NCBI GenBank assembly: GCA_029215795.1
Contig: JARDYH010000003.1
Coordinates: forward strand, 91,730,609 to 91,794,608
DNA: 64,000 nt
DNA from: Anniella stebbinsi
Lineage: Eukaryota > Chordata > Lepidosauria > Squamata > Anniellidae
Reading direction: 5' to 3'
Below, piece by piece: positions 33,834 through 45,000 of the stretch; position 1 is the first letter of the stretch; each line of letters begins with the position of its first letter. The notes beneath the pieces are model-generated. The model ran no database searches and was not told the origin of the DNA. It saw nothing but the letters and a program-made list of their open reading frames with translations. Position numbers and translations under genes: made by a program.

Positions 33834-34510
33834 GGCCGTTATCACATGTGCCATTTCCCCCCCCCCCCCGGATTGCTTCTGCAGGTTCTCCCTCCGTTTC
33901 CTATGCGAATCTAGTGTTTTGAATCACACCTGGTCGGTTTTGCTCCGATACCTCAGCTCAGCCTGTTGAACTTGCCTGAACTTGCCTGAAACGGACTTTG
34001 CCCGTTCAGGGTTAAATCGAAACAGAGGCCTCCTCCACACGAGACGTTTAATGAGCCTTGAAGGCTCATTAAAAAATTTACCTCCACAAGCACGGAGCGC
34101 AAAACGGGCGTACAGGCGCGTTATCTCCCCGATGATGCGCATTTTCGAACGCGCGTTAAATAGCGACTTTTATTTTGCTCCGGCCGTTAAAGCGCATTTT
34201 CGCGGTGTGAACAAGCGATTACGCGCATTAACTGCTTGTAAAGCGCTTTTTGGACATGAATTAATGCGCTTCGCCGCCTCTCGCCGCCTCCGGTGCAGAG
34301 GGATTAGGAGTAAAAGCGCCTCCGCGATAATGCGCATAATCGCGGAACCGGGCGCAAAAGCGCATCCTTGTGGAGGGGGCCAGAAACTAAAAACGGAACA
34401 CTCAGGGCGAGAGAGCAGCAGGAGGGAAACGGCGTCATGCGAACCCAGCGCTGAAGAAGTGGAGCAAAGCCGAGGTGGGTGTGCTTAAAACCGTCCATGT
34501 GATAATGACC
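33834..34510. mobile_element. Harbinger-like MITE C1 (TSD TAA), host to MITE D
   Basis: GGCCGTTATCACATG at the left pairs with CATGTGATAATGACC at the right, and TAA lies on both sides (33831-33833, 34511-34513). A GG-starting terminal repeat with a TWA target is diagnostic of PIF/Harbinger. Without the inserted D it is about 320 bp and matches C2 at 56569 in reverse. A 168-codon frame across it is composite and not a gene. Confidence 0.85.
34027..34381. mobile_element. CpG-rich MITE D nested in C1 (355 bp, TSD AGA)
   Basis: GGCCTCCTCCACACGA at the left pairs with TCCTTGTGGAGGGGGCC at the right; AGA lies on both sides (34024-34026, 34382-34384). The undisturbed sequence CGAAACAGAAACTAAAAAC is present in C2, proving that D is an insertion. 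The interior is packed with GCGCATTA/TAATGCGC motifs and undecayed CpG, which points to a recent arrival. It does not encode a transposase. Confidence 0.85.
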
Positions 34511-34734
34511 TAACTGGCAGAGGTTCTCCAGGGATTCAGGCAGGAATTTTCCCAGTCTACCCAGAGATGCCGGGGGTTGAAACTGAGATCTTCTGTATGC
34601 AAAGCATACTCTACTACTGAGCTACAGCCCCTTCCTGATTCTCCCTGTGTGTGTGTACAAAATATAACAGTACTAGATTAAAATATTTAATAGTTTTGAA
34701 AACCCAAATAATTATGGAGTATTATGATTGTGAA

Positions 34735-34850
34735 AAATAAATCACTGCTAATTACATTTATATCCCACTTTTCCTCCAGAGAGCTCAAGGCAGCATACCC
34801 GGGGCTGGGATGGAAACAGATGCAAAGGTCAGCCCTTGCCATTATTGCTA
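34735..34850 (-). mobile_element. SINE S3, truncated
   Basis: ATTACATTTATATCCCACTTTTCCTCCAGAGAGCTCAAGGC is the LINE-side part of the S1 family; the tRNA-like head is missing. Confidence 0.5.
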
Positions 34851-34854
34851 GTGT

Positions 34855-36084
34855 CAGTGAGCATGTACCAAACAAAATTAAGCACTTTGTAACCCAATTA
34901 TTTCAGTGGAAGAGATTTAAGCACGCGCGTCATTCTCCCATTGGAATCAATGGGGCATGAAAGTGCTTCACTCTAGCTGGAGTATTGGTTTTCTTGTTCC
35001 AAAATCTGGAAGTCACGTACAAACTGGCACTGAGCATGGTAGTAGGTGCAGACCGTGAAAGGTGCTAGTACTGCTTATTTGAAATAATTTATAATAATAT
35101 AACCCTGGAATCCATTTTACTGTGGTTAACTCTGGAATGCTGGGACCCATTTCTTAATCATTCTTGCTAAGATGATACAGTTAGCTGAACGGCAGCAACA
35201 CCCCACAGGGATGCTAGACCCAAATTTTCCTTTTTGCAAATAGCTCTTGTGCTGAAACCAGAGTAATGGTGTTGCTGCAACTCTGCAGGTTTTGTTTCCA
35301 TGCATGGAAGGCACAACTCAGTACTCCAGAAGGATAGGCATAATGTATTTTCTCAGCCATGCATGTGGCTCCCAATTAAGTCAATGGCACTGTGTTCACC
35401 ACAAATGGAGAGTGCTGATTCAGTTGCCCCTGAGGCGTTTATAGAATTGAAGGTGAACGCAGAGAAGGGCCCGTGATAACCTTCTAAACAGCAGTTCTAG
35501 ATTAATGAGCCGTTGGTAATTAAATATAATGAGCATGAAACAAGCTGTATAAAGCCATATCCTGTCCTTGCTGAGCTCCTGAGTTTTGTTCAATAAATTT
35601 GGCTGCATATTCATCAGAATATACATTTTGTTACACATTTTGTTACAAGTAAAGAACAGACCAATACATCTCTTACATTTTTTGGAAATAAGGTTGTACT
35701 TAATTCGCCCAAATCTAAACGTCTGATATTTAGTACTGATCACTTTAATTGTTCAAATCTCCCTGTTCAAATCTACAGGGAGCTTGGATCGATTGAAACT
35801 AGTTTGGGAAAGGGATTTGGTCCTGGAAATAGAACCAACTGCATAGTTTTCTTTGTGGCAGAAAAGGCCTCCGAAGTCTGTATCTGCCCACCTCAGGGAA
35901 AACATGTTGAAAACCTTGCAATATTCGTATTTCACCCAATTGAGGCTGTTTGATGGTAATTGCTTAATCAAACTGAAATGCTGGAATGGTGTCAAGAAAA
36001 GGACTCGTTTTCATCATATATGCTGGGGGTATAAAATGTAAGTAAACTTTTGGAGACAGTTTTCTAGCTCCAAAGCTCTATAGT
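34855..36084. other. Unique sequence
   Basis: No gene recognised. A 107-codon minus-strand frame (35420-35743) has no domain motif. Confidence 0.4.
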
Positions 36085-38365
36085 CTTTATAATCATATTT
36101 TTGAATCAGGCTTTCTTTCCCCATCATTAAATGATGCTTATATTACTGTGATTCCTAAGCCTGGCAAGGACCATACCAATTGTGCTAACTATCGACCTAT
36201 ATAATTAATTAATGTAGATATCAAAATATTGACTGCAATATTGGCTGATAAGAGTGCAACAAGTTATTGCAGCATTGGTTCAACCAGACCAGGTGGGATT
36301 TATTAAAAATAGACAGGGAGCAGATAATCTTAGGTTAGTTGTCAATCTGGTCACTTTAAATTCTGAAAGAACTGATTAGTCAGCTATTATTTCTTTAGAC
36401 ACACAAAAGGCCTTCGACAAAATCCATCGGAAATTTATTTTTATTACTTTGATTAATTTTGGCTTTCCAACTGAATTTTTGAAATTGGTAAAAATTTTGT
36501 ACTCGACCCCAATAGTTAGAGTAAGGACTAACGGATTATTCTCTGCTTTTTTTCTACTTGGTTGGGGTACTAGACAGGGATGTCCACTTTCCCCATTGAT
36601 ATTTGTTTTATGTTTGGAACCTCTGGCATGTGCCATTAAGCAAAGCAGTAGTTTTCACGGTTTTGTACATACTGACTTAGAATTTAAAATTATTCTATAT
36701 GCAGATGATCTTTTCCTATTTATTTCCAATCATCAGTTCTGGCTTTGAAGAAATTGATTAATATTTTTGGTGATTTGTCTGTCTGTTCAATTAATTGGTC
36801 AAAGTCGGAAATAATGCCGATTGGAGATAATATACATTCCAGTGTATTTGCCGGCTGGCAATTTCGCTGGTGCCCTGATTCTATCACTTATTTGGGAATA
36901 ATCATTCCCAGAGACATAAATCAAATGATTGTTAAATTTAAATAAGTTGATTAATGATATTTCATGAGATATTGATAGATGGGCATCTTTAAAGTTAAGT
37001 TTATGGGGCAAGGTTAATATACAAGATGAATACTATACCTTGAATTGTTTACGTTATACGTGGAATCCCCTTACTTATACCCAGCAAGTATTTTAAAAAA
37101 TTTAATACTTTGTTCCATAAATTCTTCTGGGTTCCTCTCCACCAAGAATATCTCTGAAAAGGATGCAACTTTCAATTAAAGAGGGTGGGTTTGGCTTTCC
37201 AGACCTTGTTATATACCATCGGGATTACTTGCTCACCAGCACTAAATTTTGGTCCTTTCCACTTAGATTTGATTTTCCACCTTGGTCAGTTCTGGAATCA
37301 TCCTGTTTGGAGCCTCTTTCCAAATGGATCACATTAGGTTCTCGACATATTAAAGTGGAAAGAGCCCTACCCACAATCCTAGCAGTTAGAGTTGTGTGGC
37401 ATATAATGTCACGCCAATTACAGTTTGATCCATTTTCTCATGCCAAACTGACCATATGGGGAAATCCAGATTTAAAATTAGGAAAGAAAATGTTTATCTG
37501 GTGGACTTGGACAGATATAATGGTTTTTACCCAAGATCAATTGGTGGGTGCAGATTATGAGTTCCTGTCATTCTCAGCTCTGCATGATAAATTTAAATTA
37601 CCTGCCGCAGCAGAATGGCAGTATCTGCAACTGTAACATTTGTTAGAATCTATATTTGGTCCAGCAGCGTTCACTGCTTCAGAATCTCCTTTGCTATTGG
37701 AAGCATTGATTGAGGCTGACCGGGTAAATTGGCCCACAATTCATGTTTATAAATTCTTATTATTAGTGAATAAATATGATATAATGGGGCTTCAGCAGGA
37801 ATGGAATAGGGAATTGGAGTGTCCTATTTTATCAAAACAATGGACCATTGTTTTGGCATCCGTATCAGATATGTCAGTCGATCTCCGGTTACGTCTTATC
37901 CAGCAAAAATTACTGTTTTGGGTATACTGGACACCACAGCGTCTGTTTAATAAAGGTTTGTCTAAATCAACTAATTGTTGGAAGTGTTACATACCTAATG
38001 CTTCTTTTGTTCATATATTCTGCAAATGTCCAGTAGTTGCCACCTTTTGGGAGGAAATTATCAGTCGCCTACATTTTGTATTAGAAAGCTCTTTAATATT
38101 TTCGGATGTATATGTCATTTTAAATTACATACCAGCTGCTTGGAAACTAACACACGGTCAACGGAAACGGATTTTTTGTGTCCTTTAGACTGCGAAAAGA
38201 ATTATTTTAAAACATTGGAAAGATAAAACCACACCCTCTATAATGCAATGGATTGAAGCCTTAACAACATTAGCAACATTTGAAAGAGTGGCATACAGGC
38301 ATCATTTATGAATGGACATTTACTCAGACATTTGGTCTGCCTTTACAGATGTTTATGTATAAATT
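36085..38365 (+). pseudogene. L1/Tx1-type LINE ORF2 remnant
   Basis: Reverse-transcriptase blocks appear in order: VIPKPGKDHTNCANYRPI near 36145, a DTQKAFDKIH block near 36400, GTRQGCPLSPLIF near 36570, and YADDLFLF near 36695, which keeps the catalytic YADD. After 37160 come the connecting and C-terminal parts: a KLPAAAEWQYLQL block near 37595 and a cysteine/histidine motif (CWKC..HIFCKC) near 37977-38030. The apurinic endonuclease half and ORF1 are missing upstream. Stops and frameshifts (for example near 36205 and 36745) make it dead. An R4-type LINE follows immediately. Confidence 0.85.
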
Positions 38366-38519
38366 ATGCTACCTTTTCCTCTCCTCTTTTTTAATTATCT
38401 AGAAATTGTGATATTTGAAACTGAGGCTTTTGAAGTATGTGTTTATTGTTTATTTTTTTTATTTCCTTTATGTTTTTTTGTTTTGTTCACAAATTCACAA
38501 TAATTTTTTTGGGAAAAAA
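38366..38519 (+). other. L1-type LINE 3' tail and junction
   Basis: T-rich sequence after the last coding block; no second gene. Confidence 0.4.
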
Positions 38520-39816
38520 AGCACGAAAATCAATCACTCCACAGTAAAAACTCAACTAAGAATGCAATATAAAACTCACCTGTCACAAATCCTAAAATCT
38601 AAACTCAACTCTAAGAACATTTTCAAAACCATCAACACCTATGCATTACCCATCCTCACATAGTCATTCGGAATCATGCACTGGTCACACACTGAACTCA
38701 AAGAAATAAACAGACTCAATCACACCGAACTCACAAAACACCGCATGCTCCATCTCAACTCATGCATTGAAAGAATAACAATCAGCAGGAAAGGAGGAAC
38801 AGGTCTGCTGGACATTAACACAATCCATCTAAACAGATAAAATCACTCAGAGAATTCTTCTACACTAAAAACACCCCCATTCACAAAGCCATAGTAAAAG
38901 CAGATAAAAATTGCACCCCACCCAACCTAGAACAAAACAAAGACCAAACACGACCACTCACACGTGCAGAGAAAAAAGAAAAATGGGCACAAAAAGCACT
39001 CCATGGGAAGCACCACAACATAATACAGAACCCACAAATAAACAAAGAACAATCATACGAATGGCTCAGAAAGGGTGAGCTATTTCCAGAAACAGAAGGA
39101 TTCCTAATAGCTATACAAGATCAAGTTATAGCAACCAAGAACTACTAAAAATACATCATAAAAGATAACAGTGTAACAACAGACCTATGCAGGAAATGCC
39201 ATAAATTCCAAGAAACAATAGACCATATAATGGGAGGATGTAAAATTCTGACAGGAATAGACTATATGAACAGACATAAGACAGCTGCAAAAATAATTCA
39301 CCAACAACTGGCCATCAAATTCAACCTTAGCAAAAAACCTACACCATACTATTCATATTCACCCAAAACAATCTTGGAAAATGCAGATCATAAAATATAC
39401 TGGGACAGAACAATTCATACCGACAAGACAACACCTTGCAATCGACCAGAAAAAAATGGTGATAAACAAAAAATAAAAACACACATACCTCATCAACATA
39501 GCGATATATTGTTGAAAAGGAAGAGGAAAAGAGAGAGAAATATGAATCACTGGCCATGGAAGTCAAAGAACTATGGCAACCGGAAAAGGTCACAATTATT
39601 CCGTTAGTCACCTTAGTCACCGGCATCACATCAAAAAACTATACAGAAAACCTTCAGAAACTGGGCCTACCAAAATACATCCACACCAACATCCAGAAAG
39701 CAGTCGTAATTAAAACGTGTTCAATTGTCAGGAAATTCCTGAATCTGTAAAAGACAGCATGACTTGGCGAAGCCCATCATGAGCGTCTAGAAAAACCGCC
39801 ACTAGCGAGAAAGAGA

Positions 39817-39817
<1 letters not shown>
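38520..39817 (+). pseudogene. R4/Dong-type LINE, 3' half
   Basis: The piece begins within the region just after the reverse transcriptase (INTYALPILT and IERITISRKGGTGLLDI blocks, 38625-38815). It continues to a CX2C..HX4C zinc motif (CRKC..HIMGGC, about 39188-39240), the restriction-like endonuclease signature YWDRTIHTD (about 39398-39424), and a C-terminal LGLPKYIHTNIQKAVV block ending at a stop near 39748. Many stops break the first half. R4-clade LINEs are known from Anolis and insert into TAA repeats with the aid of this endonuclease; here the 3' end leads into (AAT)n. Confidence 0.85.

Positions 39818-39861
<44 letters not shown>
39818..39861 (+). repeat. (AAT)n tail of the R4 LINE
   Basis: About 14 units directly after the R4 3' untranslated sequence; it is either the original target or a tail made during insertion. 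Confidence 0.9.
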
Positions 39862-41404
39862 TGTTTTCATGACCCCTACTAATGTTTTTGGTATTTACCT
39901 GGCTATGCCGTAATTACAAGAGTGCACTTATCTTTACCACACACTCATTTTTTTTTTGCCAATCACTTATCTTAAGATAAAAACTTGGCTTAATTCTCTG
40001 ATACACTGGCCATGAACATAATCAGAGGCTGAAGAGAAGCAAAGACAAAGGAAAACACCCAAAGGCCATGTCTGTATGATTCCGCTTGCCTCCTGATTCC
40101 CCCCCCCCCCCAAATCCTGCAGCATCGCTGCTGTGAAGCAAATTCAAAAGAGTTACACAGCAGGGGGTGCGGGCTGTCCTGCCTGGGAAAAAATTGAGTG
40201 CTGGGGGGGAGGAGCAAATATAGAGAGAACCAATTAAAGAACAGAGCAATATAATCCTGCCACAATGTACAATGTGGGGTTAAGAAAGGGGTTAGGAAAG
40301 TGGGCATCCCAGCTGTAGCAGCATTATATCTTGATTGCCCTTACTTTCGTTCCCCGATTTACGTCACAAGGCGGCCATTATGAGGCTTGTCAAACCCGAC
40401 CCCCGCCCTGCATCCCCGCCTAACCTGCACCAGGATCTGCTCCAGTACACTCACTTTCTAAACCCTGAACTGAAACCACCACCAACAGTCAGGAAACAAC
40501 AGTGGTGGCATCAGAGCAATGAGAAAAGTTGCACTAAACCGACCCTTTGGAAAAGCTCAATTTTTTGGAAGCCTGACGTGACTGCACAGCCACGGTGTGT
40601 ATGACAAGGCCCAAGTCAAACAGCAGTTTGTGGTTCACCTTTGTTTCGTTTTGTGATAAGCTTGGACATCTATAGACAGAAATTCTTTCTCCCAATACAC
40701 TCCTGATCACAAAGCCCATGTGATGGAAATACAAATGCCCCCTACATGTTGCTGCCTACCATTTTGAAGTGTTTGGGCTACTCTAGCCTGTATCACAAGG
40801 CTGAATGTGAATAGGAAGGCACGGCTGTTCCAATATCTGAATATTAATTTAAAAGTCAGAATAGAGCATATGCATGTGCAACTGAGGATGGAAAAAAGCC
40901 TAGCTGTGTACAACAGAATACGTGTAGGCCTCTCTCCATATAATAAGGAATCCTGAATTCCCGATCATGCCGAGTGAAATCCGAATGTGTGGAGTTGTAC
41001 ATATGTGGTGCATGCACCTTGATTAGGGGAATGGCTTGCTTCTGTGATCCCACTCCCCCATCCCATCCACAATCAGCTGATACACTTTGATTGCATGAAT
41101 GGGCCTTTGAGATATTGGTTTCATCTCCAAGCTGCAAGCTGCTGTTGTTTGTCTTGCTCTGCCTGTTTCCTCTTCACGTCCTGCTCCTGTGGCCCAATTA
41201 ACGTGACTTGCTTATATTGCCTGACCTGCTTCCCTGTCTGCTTGCTCGTCTGGAGAACCCAATCCTTTCCCATCAGACTTTTTGCTTGGAGTTCCTGATA
41301 CGTTTTAGGCCCTAAAGAGATGGGAGATCAGTGACTGGATCTTTCAGTGGGGTTTTTCTGTACTTCAAAGTAGTTCGGAGGGGGTACTGATTTTGATTGG
41401 AGCA
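39862..41404. other. Unique sequence
   Basis: No gene recognised. 40340-40400 has a CRE-like TTACGTCA and a GGCGGCCATTATG patch with no adjoining exon. Confidence 0.4.
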
Positions 41405-41554
41405 TAGGGTGGCCACTTACGCATTGCCAAAAAAGAGGAAACATATCACTAAAAACATATCACCAAAAGTAGAGGACACAGCTTTGCATGAAGTGTGCAA
41501 ATGCCATTTTATATGTATGGATGCAAATTTAGAAAGAATTACAATAATTTAAAG

Positions 41555-41674
41555 CAGGGGTGGGCAGCTTGTGGCCCTTCAGATGTTTTGGACTACAACT
41601 CCCATCAGCCCTAACCAACATAGCCAATCGTTGTAGGCCAAAACATCTGAAGGGTCATCAGTTGCCCACCCCTG
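41555..41674. mobile_element. Family L palindromic hAT MITE, copy L3
   Basis: CAGGGGTGGGCAGCTTGTGG faces GTTGCCCACCCCTG, with GGACTACAACTCCCATCAGCC in the arm. Flanks ATTTAAAG and TTTTAAAA match at 6 of 8. It lies inside MITE B1. Confidence 0.8.
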
Positions 41675-41732
41675 TTTTAAAAAGACACAGAATACATCTC
41701 ACCAGAGTGGGGAAGGAAGACTGGGTCCAGGT

Positions 41733-42052
41733 TAGGGTGACCAGATAAAATCCAGGTCAGGACTCATGTAACTTTAACAGTTGTAGAGAAAAGGGAATTT
41801 CAGCCGGTGCCATTTGTATGCAATTAGTTCTTGGTGAAATTCCCTCTTCATCACAACAGTTAAAGTTGCAGGAGCCCTGCCTTCTTTTGTATATGGTCAC
41901 TCTAGTATAGTGCCTGCACCTTTAACTGTTGTGATAAAGAGGGAATTTCACCAGGAACTAATTGCATACAAATGACACTGGCTGGAATTCCCTTTTTTCT
42001 ACAACTGTTAAAGTTACATGAGCCCTGACCTGGATTTTATCTGGTCACCCTA
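41733..42052. mobile_element. Family A hAT MITE, copy A4 (TSD GTYCAGGT)
   Basis: Starts TAGGGTGACCAGATAAAATCC and ends GGATTTTATCTGGTCACCCTA. Flanks GTCCAGGT and GTTCAGGT differ at one site. The ends are the ATAAAATCC variant also used by A8; the central spacer is in the reverse orientation to A1. Confidence 0.9.
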
Positions 42053-42152
42053 GTTCAGGTGACCTCCTGTCCAAATGTCAACTGTTGATGGGCAACTTCA
42101 TATCCCTTGCTATTGTTACCTGGAGTTATTTAAAATTAAACTCAGATAGCAA

Positions 42153-42594
42153 GGAGGTAGGTACAACTCTATTTTATTTAAAAGAGAATCAGCGCGCTGA
42201 GACGGCTCTCTGTTGCCTCACGGCCAAAATTCAGAGGAACCGCCCCTAACCAGCTTAAGCAAAGGTTTTTACTTCTTAGGTATGAAAAGGATCCACCCCT
42301 CTCTAGTGACGTACGTGTCTAGAAGCTTCTTACAACTAAGAAATAGGGGAAGGAAAATAACGCCTCTGTTGCAAGCGAAGTTACAGAAGCACAAGCAAGC
42401 AGTTAAAAGTGATAACAAAACTGTACAGAATCAAAGAACAATTGTCTTCAGCAGGCAGACAGCTAGGGGATGCTAACACATCTGCAAGGCCACTCAGCAC
42501 AGCATGCATGCATTCCTCAAGAGCTGAGTGAAGATAAGGCACAGAGCTTATTACTTCAGTTTACAAAATTCAAAATTTAACCCTTCATGCCACA
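42153..42594 (-). repeat. LTR, 3' copy of the provirus
   Basis: This 442-bp sequence recurs at 49028-49469 with two substitutions and no indels. On the minus strand it begins TGTGGCATGAAGGG, as expected for a retroviral LTR, and carries AATAAA (plus 42173-42178) near its end. The other terminus (GGAGGTAGGTAC on the plus strand) lacks the usual TG, so the exact edge may be a few bases inside. Confidence 0.9.
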
Positions 42595-42605
42595 TTCCCC
42601 TCTTT
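42595..42605 (-). other. Polypurine tract
   Basis: Read on the minus strand this is AAAGAGGGGAA, directly before the 3' LTR. Such a tract primes plus-strand synthesis in retroviruses and fixes the orientation of the element. Confidence 0.8.
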
Positions 42606-43049
42606 AAAGAATCATATATATCTTTTACATTGGTTCTTTACTATATTTAAAAGGCATAAGGTTACAGAAAAAAAAAGAAAAATCACTGTTAGTTACATTC
42701 ATCCTGTCTATAATCATTCATTGTTCTTTGTGCCTCAAAAGCTGCTAGCAGGATTTAGAGCATGTGTAGAGTGCAAAACAGGAATTAGATACATTCTTCA
42801 TGTTTTACATCTTCTTGCATAGTTAACGATACATAATGAGAATATATTTTGCATTCTTTTCTAAATGACTTTCTTCAGCTAAGCGTGTAGTGTGGTTCCA
42901 ATTCTATATAGATGCTACAGGGGATAAAATTCAGCCTGTAATTTTTGGGTACACGTTATTTAATTCTTGACACTTGGGACTTTTCCAAACAGTCACACAG
43001 TTAAGCAGCCTCCCGTGCAGACAAAACTTTCAGTTTTGTCTAAAGACTT

Positions 43050-43700
43050 TGCAGTGTTCTTTACCCACTGCAGCTAAATATAGCTCGTATAATGTGAATC
43101 GGGTGGCGTTGGCACTTATGGTTATTTTGGATGTTGTCTTCCATTTTTGGACAGTGTGCTGTGCAGCATTTACTGGACTTAATTCTCCTAGTCCCCATTG
43201 CCCCCCCTTGTGTTAGACAAAATTTTTGTCTCATGTACAGGGTAAATCTATGGATGTCTATGTAATATGTATATGGCTTTCTAAAGGTTACTTCAAATAC
43301 TTTTCTCCCAGCACACGTAATGGACCGCTTGGCCATATAGTGTTCTGCATCTGTATGGGTTCTAAACTCAGTGTTCCCTCCAGGAAAACCTGGCAAGTTA
43401 AGGTATCTCGGTGTTTGGTGCGGAATGGAGTGCAGCATAGCTGCACTCTTATGTGTGACGTGATGACACTGCACACGCACTTGTGAACTGTGACTACTGG
43501 ATACTACGGGTATTGTTTGGATTTTTGGTTTGTTTCCTCTTCCCATGTATTCTTCCCTCTTTGTAACACTGCTTATGGACCTACAAGTTGTGCACAAAAA
43601 CAAAAATCCTTCTGCTGTTCTGGTCTTTGCTTATAAATATACACTGCTTCTGTGGTCCTGGGTCTCTCAATCTCCTATGACAGTGTTATAAGTTTATTTA
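43050..43700 (-). pseudogene. Possible env-region remnant
   Basis: Position between the integrase remnant and the polypurine tract suggests env. A 180-codon minus-strand frame (43061-43603) is cysteine-rich, but I see no decisive envelope motif. The call is by position only. Confidence 0.3.
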
Positions 43701-44129
43701 GATAGTCCAATAGGGTGGAAATCCGTTTGCTGGCTTCTTCGTCAGAGGAGTCTGTCAGCTTCCGGGTGTGACAGCTCCTGTGAGCTGGAGCTCTCCTCTC
43801 TCTCTAATCTTGATTACCCCATGCGCTGGGTGCCAGCTTCCAGGGTGTGACACGGCAGGGGGTGCTTCAAGCCCTAGCGGTAGACTGCCTGTTCTCCCGG
43901 TCAGGCAGACGCTTAAGACTCCTTGGGCTGCACTCTCAGAGTCTCTTTTCCTGGACTGGCTTTCTACTGTTCTGGTAGTTGAGCATGTTTGGCTCTGCTA
44001 TGATGCGTCCAGGATTTAAAACCAAAACAGTTAATTGCAGCTGAAATGACTAGCATACTTGATGTGGGCCTGACCATTTAGGCTTTTGGGATCAGCTTTC
44101 TATTTTCTTCTTGACTCAGTCTCCTGGCT

Positions 44130-44410
44130 CTATATTATGTACTGAATCTGTAAGAGGTAAGGCACCTTCCAGTTTAAATTCTTCCTTACCTCTGCAATGC
44201 ACTTTGCCCATGGGACTACCTTCCCTTGGGGCATCCTAACTACTGCCATATCTCCTCCACAACGGGGAGGGCTTACCCACCGTACATGGCCTCAAAAGGA
44301 GGTCAATTTACTCTTTCTTTTTGGGAGTGTTTGGCATCCTGAACAATACCTGTGACAACAGCGAACTCAAGTCAGTAGGTCTTCAGTAGTTCAGTTCATT
44401 TTTCTCAACT
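44130..44410 (-). pseudogene. Integrase C-terminal remnant
   Basis: A minus-strand stretch contains a RMPNTPKKK block and a PFEAMYG-like block across a frame change, typical of the end of the integrase core in gammaretrovirus-like pol. Too little space lies between this and the upstream reverse-transcriptase block for RNase H plus a full integrase, so much of pol is deleted. Confidence 0.6.
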
Positions 44411-44719
44411 TTCTCAGAGCTTTTTCTGTGGATGTAATGCTGCATGCAATCTCCACTCCATGCTCAGAGACCTCGTTGTCTCTTACACTCTCAACGAGTG
44501 CGCTTCTTTTGTCTGAGTACAGCTGTAGTGGGAAACCCATGGGTGTATTTCCATGGAGCATCTCTTCTAGACTCTCTACTTCTTGCTTATGCAGAAAAGC
44601 CTCTCGTCTTGGCTATTTTCGGCTTCTTAATCTCTCCTGTCTCTGGTGTGAGGATTTGCTTTGATTTCTCCCTTCTCTGTAACATATAATTGGAAGGGTT
44701 TGGACAGGTTGGGTACATG

Positions 44720-45000
44720 TGCTAGCTGATGCTTTAATTCTTCAAAACCTCTTTGTTGCTCTGTGCCCCAGATAAACATGGTCTGTGTCTTTCCCTTCTG
44801 TTGCTTCGTAGAGTGGCTGCCCATGTGTAGCATAATCTATGATCCAGAGCCGACAGTAACCCACCATTCCTAAGAAGGCTCTCAGTCCTCGCCTTGTGGT
44901 GGGTGGTGCAATATTACAAATTGCTTGCACTTGCTCTGGCAACAGGGCTCGTTTCCCATCCTTTCTCTGGAATCCACACACTCTCTGGAACAACTGTCAA
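44720..45000 (-). pseudogene. Reverse transcriptase thumb/connection remnant
   Basis: The blocks GLRAFLGMVGYCRLWI and EQQRGFEELKHQLAH, in two frames, are characteristic of the RT region after the catalytic palm in retroviral and related pol genes. The frame change falls near 44770. The YXDD palm itself is not seen upstream. Confidence 0.8.

Larger units (their letters stand above)
33768..34632 (-). mobile_element. tRNA-derived SINE T, split by MITE C1
   Basis: The two parts (33768-33833 and 34511-34632) join into one SINE on the minus strand. Its tRNA-like head has A-box GTAGCTCAGTAGTAGAG (plus 34609-34625) and B-box-like GTTTCAACCC (plus 34574-34583). The far end is GGATCAGACCATTGGTCCATC. 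The MITE interrupts it with a TAA duplication. Confidence 0.75.

Noticed and set aside
33982..34488. 168-codon arginine-rich frame
   Set aside because: It spans the border of two nested MITEs, so it cannot be an old gene.
34567..34632. tRNA-like sequence with A and B boxes
   Set aside because: It is the head of a SINE; the boxes are worn and the cloverleaf is not complete.
40340..40400. CRE-like site beside a GGCGGCCATTATG patch
   Set aside because: No TATA, CpG island or exon follows; too little to call a promoter.
42213..42476. 87-codon frame found identically at 49088-49351
   Set aside because: It lies in the LTR on the strand opposite to the provirus; the identity comes from the LTR pair, not from coding constraint.
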